Assembly (NCBI GenBank): GCA_009843725.1
Contig: VYCX01000270.1
Span: 1-12,906 of the forward strand
Origin: Boseongicola sp. SB0675_bin_26
GTDB taxonomy: Bacteria > Pseudomonadota > Alphaproteobacteria > Rhodobacterales > Rhodobacteraceae
Reading direction: 5' to 3'
Length of the DNA stretch: 12,906 nucleotides
The first letter of the stretch is position 1; every line of letters starts with the position of its first letter. Below, in pieces: positions 6,829 to 12,906 of the stretch. The position numbers and the translations under genes are program-made. A model generated the notes under the pieces. The model had not been told where the DNA came from, did no database searches, and saw only the letters and a list, made by a program, of their open reading frames with translations.

Positions 6829-6920
6829 CCAGACTGCTTATCCCAGCCGCAAATGACCGTCCAGATCAGGCTTGCGTGGGACAACGATTGCCATTATCCC
6901 GCGCGCATTCGTCGACTGGC

Positions 6921-6995
<75 letters not shown>

Positions 6996-7083
6996 TCACA
7001 GCGCCAGCGACCCGGTTCCATCCCGACATGACTGTCTCAGCAGCCAGAATGGCGGCCATGGCGGAGCGATGGCGCCAAAGTCG

Positions 7084-7111
7084 CTTGCCCCGCCTAACTG
7101 CACCGGGCAAG
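7084..7111 (+). repeat. 7-bp inverted repeat in the hisA leader
   Basis: CTTGCCC (7084-7090) and GGGCAAG (7105-7111) are perfect reverse complements separated by 14 bases, ending 27 bases before the hisA ATG. No T run follows, so it is not a typical terminator. It could be an operator or a leader hairpin near the ribosome binding site, or chance. Confidence 0.35.
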
Positions 7112-7138
7112 AGGAATCGTCCAAACTGGAGCACTTTC

Positions 7139-7858
7139 ATGATCCTTTACCCTGCCATCGACCTGAAAGACGGCCTTTGCGTCCGGCTGCTCAAGGGCGA
7201 CATGAGCGAAGCCACGGCATTCAACGACGATCCAGGTGCGCAAGCGGCGACATTCGAGGCAGCTGGCGCCGAGTGGCTCCATCTCGTCGACCTGAACGGT
7301 GCATTTGCCGGCCATCCTGTCAACGCGTCCGCCGTTGAATCCATTCTTCGCTCGGTCTCCATCCCCGCCCAACTGGGCGGCGGCATTCGCGACATGGCAA
7401 CGATCGAAAACTGGATTGAGAAGGGGCTCGCCAGGGTCGTGCTCGGCACGGTCGCCGCCGAGAGCCCTGATCTTGTCCGTGAAGCCGCGCGGGCGTTTCC
7501 TGGCATGATTGCGGTCGGCCTCGACGCACGTGACGGGCATGTCGCGACGCACGGCTGGGCTGAGACAACCGAAATGACAGTCACGGAACTCGCCCAAGCC
7601 TACGAAGATGCCGGGATCGCTGCCATAATTCACACAGACATCGACCGGGACGGCGCCATGGATGGCCCCAATGTCGGTGCGACCGCTGCGCTGGCCCGCA
7701 GAACTCAAGTGCCGATCATCGCAAGCGGGGGTGTCTCGTCCCTGGAGGACCTCATCCGACTCCGTGATACGGGTGTCATTGCCGGGGCGATCTCGGGCCG
7801 CGCGCTCTATGAAGGCGCGATCAACCTCCGGCAAGCACTGGCCGCCCTCTCGCGCTGA
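7139..7858 (+). CDS. hisA: phosphoribosylformimino-5-aminoimidazole carboxamide ribotide isomerase
   Basis: HisA is a TIM-barrel enzyme that isomerises ProFAR to PRFAR (Amadori rearrangement), the fourth step of histidine synthesis. The 239-residue protein is full length. Catalytic D8 lies in YPAIDLKDG (4-12), and D129 lies in VGLDARDG (126-133). Phosphate-binding segments include QLGGGIRDM (78-86), VLGT (101-104), HTDIDRDGAMDGPN (165-178) and IASGGVSSLEDL (194-205). The second catalytic Asp and the two phosphate sites distinguish it as HisA rather than HisF. The ATG at 7139 has GGAG seven to eight bases upstream. The frame is open further upstream through tRNA-Thr, but that is chance. No other his gene is adjacent, and it converges on the DUF2842 gene. 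Confidence 0.97.
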   Translation: MILYPAIDLKDGLCVRLLKGDMSEATAFNDDPGAQAATFEAAGAEWLHLVDLNGAFAGHPVNASAVESILRSVSIPAQLGGGIRDMATIENWIEKGLARVVLGTVAAESPDLVREAARAFPGMIAVGLDARDGHVATHGWAETTEMTVTELAQAYEDAGIAAIIHTDIDRDGAMDGPNVGATAALARRTQVPIIASGGVSSLEDLIRLRDTGVIAGAISGRALYEGAINLRQALAALSR

Positions 7859-8031
7859 AAGGGACCGACTCGAACGAAGCTTTGACGCGGCCCCCAAGTC
7901 CGTTCGACTCCGATCCGGGATGGAGCAATGCACGCAATGCCGTCACGCGTTGCGCAGTTGACAGGACCGGATGCGGAGTGTCCCGGCACAGCCCGTGCGG
8001 CAATGACCGGGACCGCAGTCATATGTTCTGT

Positions 8032-8271
8032 TCACCTTGTGCGGTCCGAATCCCCGTTGATGCCCGGATCAGCCTTGCCAATGCCCCGGAACACGGCACG
8101 AAATGGCAGAACCCACAGGATGCCCAGGGACAGATAGATCAGGAGCTCAGCCCAGACTGGCGGTCGGTCAAGGGCACTCACCGCCTTTGCCGCGACAGCG
8201 ATGTAGACCGGCAACCCAAGAAGCAGGATCACCAGGGACCACCGCCTCCGCGCCTTCCACGACAAAGCCAT
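8032..8271 (-). CDS. DUF2842 family small membrane protein
   Basis: The 79-residue protein begins MALSWKARRRWSL, has a hydrophobic helix at about 12-31 (LVILLLGLPVYIAVAA), then DRPPVWAELLIYLSLGILWVLPFRAVFRGIGKADP, whose hydrophobic part (about 41-59) is a second membrane helix. I recognise it as DUF2842, an alphaproteobacterial inner-membrane family of unknown function; the positive N-terminus before helix one suggests a cytoplasmic N-terminus. I start it at the ATG at 8271, which has GAGG five bases upstream; another in-frame ATG at 8295 lies inside purA and would add eight residues. It starts 13 bases after the purA stop and is probably cotranscribed with it. Confidence 0.88.
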   Translation of the reverse strand: MALSWKARRRWSLVILLLGLPVYIAVAAKAVSALDRPPVWAELLIYLSLGILWVLPFRAVFRGIGKADPGINGDSDRTR

Positions 8272-8284
8272 TTCCACCTCTCCG

Positions 8285-9577
8285 TCAGTCCGCAAAGGGA
8301 TCAGTCACAAGGATCGTGTCATCCCGCTCCGGGCTTGTCGACAGCAGCGCAACGGGGCATTCTATCAGTTCCTCGATCCGCCGCACGTACTTTACCGCCG
8401 ATCCCGGCAGGTCGGTCCAGCTTCGTGCACCTGCCGTCGATTCCGACCATCCTTCCACGACCTCGTAGACGGGTGTCACCCGCGCCTGCTTGTCCGCGGC
8501 AGTCGGAAGATGATCAAGGAATTCGTCGCCAAGCTTGTAGCCCGTGCAGATCTTCAGCTCCTTGAAACCGTCCAGCACGTCCAGCTTCGTCAACGCAATG
8601 CCGGAAACACCGGACGTCGCGCAGGTCTGCCGGACAAGCACCGCGTCAAACCAGCCGCAACGACGCTTCCTTCCCGTCGTGGTCCCGAATTCATGGCCAC
8701 GCTCTCCAAGGCGCCGGCCGTCAGCATCGTGTAGCTCGGACGGAAACGGGCCCTCGCCGACCCGCGTCGTGTATGCCTTGACGATGCCCAGGACGAAGTC
8801 CACCGAGCCGGGCCCGATTCCCGTGCCCGTCGCCGCCTGCCCGGCAATGACGTTTGACGAGGTCACGAAGGGATATGTCCCGAAATCGATGTCGAGAAGC
8901 GCACCCTGCGCTCCCTCGAACAGGATTCTGTCTCCGCGCCTCTTGCGATCGTTCAGGACCTTCCAGGCAGGCGCCGCGTATTCCAGCACCCTTGGAGCGA
9001 TCTCGTGCAGGCTGGACAGCAGCGAATCGCGGTCAACCGGATCGAGCCCAAGACCCCGTCTCAGCGCATCGTGATGAACCAGCAGGCGGTCCACTCGCTT
9101 TTCCAGCGTTCCCGCATCCCCCAGGTCGGCCACGCGCACCACGCGCCTTCCGACCTTGTCCTCGTACGCCGGACCGATGCCGCGCCCGGTCGTTCCGATC
9201 TTGACGATGCTGTTCTGATGTTCGCGCGCCCGGTCGAGTTCACCGTGAAGCGGCAGGATCAGGGGTGCGTTTTCCGCAATCATCAGCGTGTCGGGACTGA
9301 TCTCGATTCCCTGCTGGCGGACAGTTTCGATCTCCTCGACCAGATGCCATGGATCAAGTACGACTCCGTTGCCGATGACCGAGAGCTTTCCTCCCCTCAC
9401 AACGCCGGACGGCAGCGCATGAAGCTTGTAGACCTCACCGTCGACAACCAGTGTATGGCCGGCATTGTGCCCGCCCTGAAACCTGCAGATGACATCTGCA
9501 CGTTCACTCAGCCAGTCGACGATCTTGCCTTTGCCCTCGTCGCCCCACTGAGTGCCAACCACGACCACATTTGCCAC
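8285..9577 (-). CDS. purA: adenylosuccinate synthetase
   Basis: PurA joins IMP and aspartate with GTP to make adenylosuccinate, the first step from IMP to AMP, in the cytoplasm. The 430-residue protein is exactly family length. It carries the P-loop [11 protein letters not shown] (8-18) with catalytic D13, [10 protein letters not shown] (33-42) with H41, [14 protein letters not shown] (128-141), [20 protein letters not shown] (221-240), [13 protein letters not shown] (299-311) and the GTP base motif [10 protein letters not shown] (329-338). The start is a GTG at 9577 with AGGAGG five bases upstream; an ATG much further upstream (9682) would add 35 unrelated residues. DUF2842 follows 13 bases after the stop. 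It is divergent from glpX. Confidence 0.98.
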   Translation of the reverse strand: MANVVVVGTQWGDEGKGKIVDWLSERADVICRFQGGHNAGHTLVVDGEVYKLHALPSGVVRGGKLSVIGNGVVLDPWHLVEEIETVRQQGIEISPDTLMIAENAPLILPLHGELDRAREHQNSIVKIGTTGRGIGPAYEDKVGRRVVRVADLGDAGTLEKRVDRLLVHHDALRRGLGLDPVDRDSLLSSLHEIAPRVLEYAAPAWKVLNDRKRRGDRILFEGAQGALLDIDFGTYPFVTSSNVIAGQAATGTGIGPGSVDFVLGIVKAYTTRVGEGPFPSELHDADGRRLGERGHEFGTTTGRKRRCGWFDAVLVRQTCATSGVSGIALTKLDVLDGFKELKICTGYKLGDEFLDHLPTAADKQARVTPVYEVVEGWSESTAGARSWTDLPGSAVKYVRRIEELIECPVALLSTSPERDDTILVTDPFAD

Positions 9578-9582
9578 GGGCA

Positions 9583-9588
9583 CCTCCT
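9583..9588 (-). promoter_or_regulatory. Shine-Dalgarno of purA (decides the GTG start)
   Basis: Perfect AGGAGG on the minus strand, five bases before the GTG at 9577. It fixes the GTG start against the longer open frame. Confidence 0.8.
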
Positions 9589-9601
9589 GCCAAACGTCCG
9601 C

Positions 9602-9630
9602 AATATAGCGAAGCGCCGCGCCGCGAAAAA
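9602..9630 (-). promoter_or_regulatory. weak candidate promoter of purA
   Basis: On the minus strand, TATATT (9607-9602; five of six to TATAAT) lies about 25 bases before the GTG. The segment 17 bases upstream, TTTTTC (9630-9625), is a poor -35 box. If real, the leader would be under 20 bases. No clear Fur, PurR or riboswitch pattern was seen. Confidence 0.3.
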
Positions 9631-9791
9631 GGGCGAATGCCCGTTGCTCGCGCGTGAAGTCAAGTTCAGGCCGTCCATTCATTGCGGAGCTCAGCGCGCC
9701 CAGACGCCGAACGTCTGCACCCGCACCGATTGATCTTGTCCAGGCGGCAGCGCCCCGCTAGGCAGATGAAGATTGCAGCAAGGAAATCCAG

Positions 9792-10757
9792 ATGCCTGAG
9801 GTGCCGGAATTTCATGACAGGATGCTGTCCTTGGGCCTGGCCCGCGTGAGCGAGGCGGCTGCATTGGCCTCCGCCCGCCTGATCGGCCGCGGAAGCGAGA
9901 AGGCGGCGGACCAGGCAGCTGTGGACGCGATGCGGACGCAACTCAACCAGCTCGAGATCCAGGGCGTTGTCGTCATTGGCGAAGGCGAGCGTGACGAGGC
10001 GCCCATGCTGTACATCGGCGAATGCGTCGGCACGGGTTCTGGACCCGAAGTGGATATCGCGCTCGATCCGCTCGAGGGCACGACGCTCACGGCCAAGGAC
10101 ATGCCGAACGCGCTGGCCGTGATCGCGATGGGTCCGCGCGGAACCATGCTTCATGCCCCCGACACCTACATGGAAAAGCTCGCGATCGGCCCAGGATTGC
10201 CGGAAGGCGTCGTCAGCATGGACATGAGTCCGTCCGAACGAGTCGCTGCAATTGCCGCGGCGAGGGGCTGTTCCACCGAAGACATCACGGTTTGCGTACT
10301 GGAGCGTCCTCGGCATGAGGACATGATCGCGGACATCCGGACCACGGGAGCCGCCGTGCGCCTGATCACGGACGGAGACGTTGCCGCCGTGATACATTGC
10401 GCAGAACCGGACACGGGCATCGACATGTACATGGGTGCGGGCGGCGCACCGGAAGGCGTGCTGGCTGCCGCTGCGCTGAAATGCATGGGCGGGCAGATGC
10501 TTGGCCGGTTGCGATTTCGGAATGACGAAGAGAAAGAGCGTGCCAGAAAGGCCGGCATCGAGGATCTCGACCGGGTGTACTCCAGGGACGAAATGGTGAA
10601 GGGCGACGTGATCTTCGCGGCAACCGGCGTCACGGATGGTTCGATGCTGCCGGGAATCAGGCGCGAGCCGGGCTGGCTGACGGCGGAAACGGTTCTCATG
10701 CGCTCGAAGACAGGTTCCATGCGACGGATGACATATCGCCACCCATTGGAAGATTGA
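9792..10757 (+). CDS. glpX: class II fructose-1,6-bisphosphatase
   Basis: GlpX hydrolyses fructose-1,6-bisphosphate (in some lineages also sedoheptulose-1,7-bisphosphate) to the monophosphate for gluconeogenesis or carbon fixation. The 321-residue protein matches the family length. It has metal ligands at D40 in KAADQAAVDAMR, E64 in VIGEGERDEAPMLYIGE (61-77), D92 and E95 in LDPLEGTT (91-98), and E221 in GAGGAPEGVLAA (215-226), corresponding to D33, E57, D85, E88 and E213 of E. coli GlpX. The ATG at 9792 has AAGGA seven bases upstream. Its -35/-10 region is unclear (TTGTCC, 17 bases, TAGGCA upstream is weak). recJ follows after 157 bp on the same strand, a pairing I know from other alphaproteobacteria. 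Confidence 0.97.
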   Translation: MPEVPEFHDRMLSLGLARVSEAAALASARLIGRGSEKAADQAAVDAMRTQLNQLEIQGVVVIGEGERDEAPMLYIGECVGTGSGPEVDIALDPLEGTTLTAKDMPNALAVIAMGPRGTMLHAPDTYMEKLAIGPGLPEGVVSMDMSPSERVAAIAAARGCSTEDITVCVLERPRHEDMIADIRTTGAAVRLITDGDVAAVIHCAEPDTGIDMYMGAGGAPEGVLAAAALKCMGGQMLGRLRFRNDEEKERARKAGIEDLDRVYSRDEMVKGDVIFAATGVTDGSMLPGIRREPGWLTAETVLMRSKTGSMRRMTYRHPLED

Positions 10758-10905
10758 CGGCTTCGATGCAAGGGCCCGGTCAAGCGCCCGCGGCCGCGTG
10801 AAACGCGATGCAGGGGTCGATCTTCCGCGATTCGCTGGTCAGGGCCCGAAGACGGCTTTCACCTTCCGGCCCGCTCAGGTATCCGCTTTCCAGCCCGTCT
10901 GATCC

Positions 10906-10910
10906 AGGAA
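10906..10910 (+). promoter_or_regulatory. ribosome binding site supporting the recJ TTG start
   Basis: AGGAA ends four bases before TTG at 10915. There is an in-frame TGA at 10900-10902 and no in-frame ATG or GTG before the conserved N-terminus, so this site decides the start. Confidence 0.5.
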
Positions 10911-10914
10911 TGCC

Positions 10915-12693
10915 TTGTCCGGAGACGATCCGATAGACCTGCCAAAGCCAGCCTTTCTCAATGTCGCGGATTCCCTGACCGGCAGGCGATGGGTCGGTCC
11001 GGACGGTGATGCACTCCGCATGGCAGACGCGCTTGGGCAAGAGACCGGGCTGCCCGCCGCCCTTTGCCGCATTCTCGCTGATCGGGGCATTTCAGCCGAA
11101 GGCGCAGGGCAATTCCTTGATCCAAGACTCCGCGACCTCCTTCCCGATCCAAGGAAGTTCCGAGATGCCGACATCGTTGCGGCACGGCTGGTTCGTGCCT
11201 TGGCCGACAAGGAGCGGGTTGCCGTCTTTGCCGACTACGACGTGGACGGCGGCGCATCTGCAGCGCTTCTCCTCGACTGGCTCGGACAGCAGGGTCACGA
11301 CGCGACTCTCTACGTGCCCGATCGAATTGCCGAAGGTTACGGGCCCAACCCGTCCGCCATGCGCAGGCTCGCCGAATCCCATGACCTCATCGTTTGCGTG
11401 GATTGCGGCACTCATTCGTTCGAGGCAATTTCCGCAGTCCCGGAAACGGACGTTCTGGTCATTGACCATCATCTCGCAGCCGAGACCCTGCCCTGCGCGC
11501 TCGGGATCGTGAACCCTAGCCGACAGGACGAGAGCGGTGACTTCGCGCATCTCTGCGCCGCCGCGGTCACGTTCATTGTCCTTGTCGAGGCAAATCGGCA
11601 ACTCCGGGACGACGGGCGCGACGGGCCGAATCTCATGGAGATGCTGGACCTCGTGGCGCTGGCAACCGTTGCCGATGTGGTCCCGTTGCTTGGCGTGAAC
11701 AGGGCAATCGTCCGTCAAGGCCTGAACGTCATGAGGGCGCGCAGAAGACCCGGACTTGCGGCGCTCGCGGACGTGGCGAGGTTGACTGCTCCACCGAGCG
11801 CCTACCATCTCGGATACATTCTGGGACCGTGCGTCAACGCGGGAGGGCGCGTCGGGCGCGCCGATCTTGGTGCGCGGTGCCTGTCTGCCCGCGACCCCGA
11901 TGAAGCCCGGGCGCTGGCAGACAGTCTTGATCACTTGAACCGCGAGCGCCGACAGATCGAGATGCAGGTGCGCGAAGCGGCCTTTGCCCAGGCCGACGAG
12001 CGGGGACTTGACGGACCGCTGATATGGGCGGCAGGCGACAGCTGGCATCCCGGCGTGGTAGGGATCGTCGCGGCACGCCTGAAGGAGGCGACGCGGCGAC
12101 CCGCGGTCGTGGTCGGATTTGACGGGCAGTTCGGCAAGGGGTCGGGCCGCTCGATCAGGGGCGTCGATCTCGGCTATGCAATACAGCGTCTGCAAGCGGA
12201 AGGGCTGCTCGTGAAGGGCGGCGGCCACAAGATGGCCGCAGGCTTCACGGTTGAGCGGGACAAGCTGGCCGACGCGATGGATCGTCTCACGGATTACGTG
12301 GCCCGTCAGGCTGCGGCCATCGAAAGTGCGAGGGAACTCCGAATTGACTCGGCTCTCATGCCAGCGGCGGCGACAATCGAACTCATGCAGGAGATCGAAC
12401 GGGCAGGCCCGTTTGGACAAGATGCCCGAGCGCCGAGATTCGCGTTTCCGGACGCGGCAATCCACTACGCCCGAAAGGTTGGGAACGGCCATCTAAAGCT
12501 CTCGTTCGGAGATGGGCTTGGCACGCGCCTTGACGCAATTGCATTCAACGCATTCTCGGGACCTCTGGGTCCCGCGCTCGCTGGACAAAAGGGACAGCGC
12601 TTTCATCTGGCCGGTCATGTCGAGGTCAATCATTGGGGCGGCCGGCAAGCCGTGCAGCTCCGGCTCCAGGACGCTGCCACGGCACACGCCTGA
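10915..12693 (+). CDS. recJ: single-stranded-DNA-specific exonuclease RecJ
   Basis: RecJ is a 5'-3' single-strand DNA exonuclease acting in recombination, mismatch and base excision repair. The 592-residue protein has all DHH-family motifs: VFADYDVDGGASAALL (104-119) with D107, D109 and D111, CVDCGT (161-166) with D163, VIDHHLAAE (182-190) with D184-H185-H186, VADVVPL (252-258) with D254, and GPCVNAGGRVG (304-314). The DHHA1 part has SWHPGVVGIVAARL (376-389), KGSGRSI (408-414) and GGGHKMAAGF (435-444). The OB-fold tail is complete, and the length is near that of E. coli (577). The start must be TTG at 10915: an in-frame TGA lies five codons upstream, and the first in-frame ATG falls inside the conserved N-terminus (FLNVADSLTGRRWVGP). 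Confidence 0.97.
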   Translation: MSGDDPIDLPKPAFLNVADSLTGRRWVGPDGDALRMADALGQETGLPAALCRILADRGISAEGAGQFLDPRLRDLLPDPRKFRDADIVAARLVRALADKERVAVFADYDVDGGASAALLLDWLGQQGHDATLYVPDRIAEGYGPNPSAMRRLAESHDLIVCVDCGTHSFEAISAVPETDVLVIDHHLAAETLPCALGIVNPSRQDESGDFAHLCAAAVTFIVLVEANRQLRDDGRDGPNLMEMLDLVALATVADVVPLLGVNRAIVRQGLNVMRARRRPGLAALADVARLTAPPSAYHLGYILGPCVNAGGRVGRADLGARCLSARDPDEARALADSLDHLNRERRQIEMQVREAAFAQADERGLDGPLIWAAGDSWHPGVVGIVAARLKEATRRPAVVVGFDGQFGKGSGRSIRGVDLGYAIQRLQAEGLLVKGGGHKMAAGFTVERDKLADAMDRLTDYVARQAAAIESARELRIDSALMPAAATIELMQEIERAGPFGQDARAPRFAFPDAAIHYARKVGNGHLKLSFGDGLGTRLDAIAFNAFSGPLGPALAGQKGQRFHLAGHVEVNHWGGRQAVQLRLQDAATAHA

Positions 12694-12815
12694 CAGCATT
12701 CCGCCGACCGGCAAACCCGGATGACAAGTTGATGTTGCGGAGCGGGTGCCATTGCGTGTCGCGCCCGCATGTTCACGAATGGCATGCGTGCGGTGCTGAC
12801 CTTGGAAGAAGCCCC

Positions 12816-12844
12816 TTGCCCTTGTGAGCGACATTGCCTAATTA
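12816..12844 (+). promoter_or_regulatory. weak candidate promoter of tRNA-Glu
   Basis: TTGCCC (12816-12821, preceded by C) is followed after 17 bases by an AT-rich TAATTA (12839-12844), the only AT-rich patch in the 162-bp gap after recJ. A start near 12851 would leave about five bases before the mature tRNA end. The -10 match is poor, so this is tentative. The rest of the gap shows no gene or terminator. Confidence 0.25.
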
Positions 12845-12855
12845 GCAGCGGCGCT

Positions 12856-12906
12856 GGCCCGTTCGTCTATCGGTTAGGACGCCAGGTTTTCAACCTGGAA
12901 AGAGGG
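12856..12906 (+). tRNA. tRNA-Glu (TTC), partial, 3' part outside window
   Basis: The acceptor 5' strand GGCCCGT (12856-12862) is followed by TC, the D arm GTCT/GGAC with GGTTA in the loop, and anticodon stem CCAGG/CCTGG around loop TTTTCAA (12887-12893) with anticodon TTC at 12889-12891. The sequence then runs into the variable region and is cut by the window end. The T arm, 3' acceptor strand and CCA cannot be seen. The visible part is typical of bacterial tRNA-Glu. Confidence 0.95.

Noticed and set aside
8285..9682. 465-residue version of PurA
   Set aside because: The 35 extra residues precede a GTG with AGGAGG that gives the exact family length and N-terminus.
9666..10742. 358-residue minus-strand frame antisense to glpX
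   Set aside because: It is His/Arg-rich low-information translation opposite a clear GlpX with all metal ligands.
10786..10804. GC-rich palindromic stretch with GCGGCCGC after glpX as a terminator
   Set aside because: No T run follows and the hairpin would be very small; it is likely just GC-rich sequence.
10780..11040. Minus-strand 86-residue frame across the glpX-recJ gap into recJ
   Set aside because: Its 5' two fifths or more is antisense to the recJ coding region, it has no recognisable family, and GC-rich DNA gives many such frames.
11092..12492. 466-residue minus-strand frame antisense to recJ
   Set aside because: It is a shadow of the recJ codon bias, with no known motifs, while recJ on the other strand carries all its catalytic motifs.

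Overview
The window is GC-rich bacterial chromosome carrying core housekeeping genes, all with intact reading frames. Gene content and order point to an alphaproteobacterium, most likely Rhodobacterales or a close relative. The run murA - DUF2948 - hisD - UPF0262 - low-molecular-weight phosphatase - infA - maf - short RNase E/G - yacG, together with glpX - recJ next to a tRNA and purA next to DUF2842, is an arrangement I know from that group. The assignment rests on recognised families and remembered gene order; no database search was done.

Layout. Positions 1-54 are the 5' part of a minus-strand tRNA-Phe(GAA), cut by the window edge. From 6828 down to 138 runs a minus-strand block, in transcription order: a 50-residue very basic protein, murA, a DUF2948 protein, hisD, a 316-bp gap, a UPF0262 protein, a low-molecular-weight (tyrosine) phosphatase, a 142-bp gap with a good promoter candidate, infA, maf, a short RNase E/G and yacG. 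Five of its junctions are stop/start overlaps (TAATG, TGATG, GTGA, ATGA, TTGA), suggesting tight translational coupling. A plus-strand tRNA-Thr(GGT) at 6921-6995 precedes hisA (plus). hisA converges on the purA - DUF2842 pair (minus). purA is divergent from glpX - recJ (plus). A plus-strand tRNA-Glu(TTC) starts at 12856 and is cut by the right edge.

How the genes fit together. The left block combines the first committed step of peptidoglycan synthesis (MurA), the last steps of histidine synthesis (HisD), translation initiation (IF-1), nucleotide sanitation (Maf), RNA processing (RNase E/G) and a zinc protein related to the gyrase inhibitor YacG. The right part supplies another histidine step (HisA), AMP synthesis (PurA), gluconeogenesis or carbon cycling (GlpX) and DNA repair (RecJ).

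I found no mobile element, CRISPR array, toxin-antitoxin pair, phage gene or obvious defence system. The points most worth a second look are the 50-residue basic protein ahead of murA, the non-ATG start choices (yacG, recJ, purA, maf), the short RNase E/G without a zinc link directly coupled to a zinc protein, the 316-bp open-frame gap between hisD and UPF0262, and a perfect palindrome in the infA leader.
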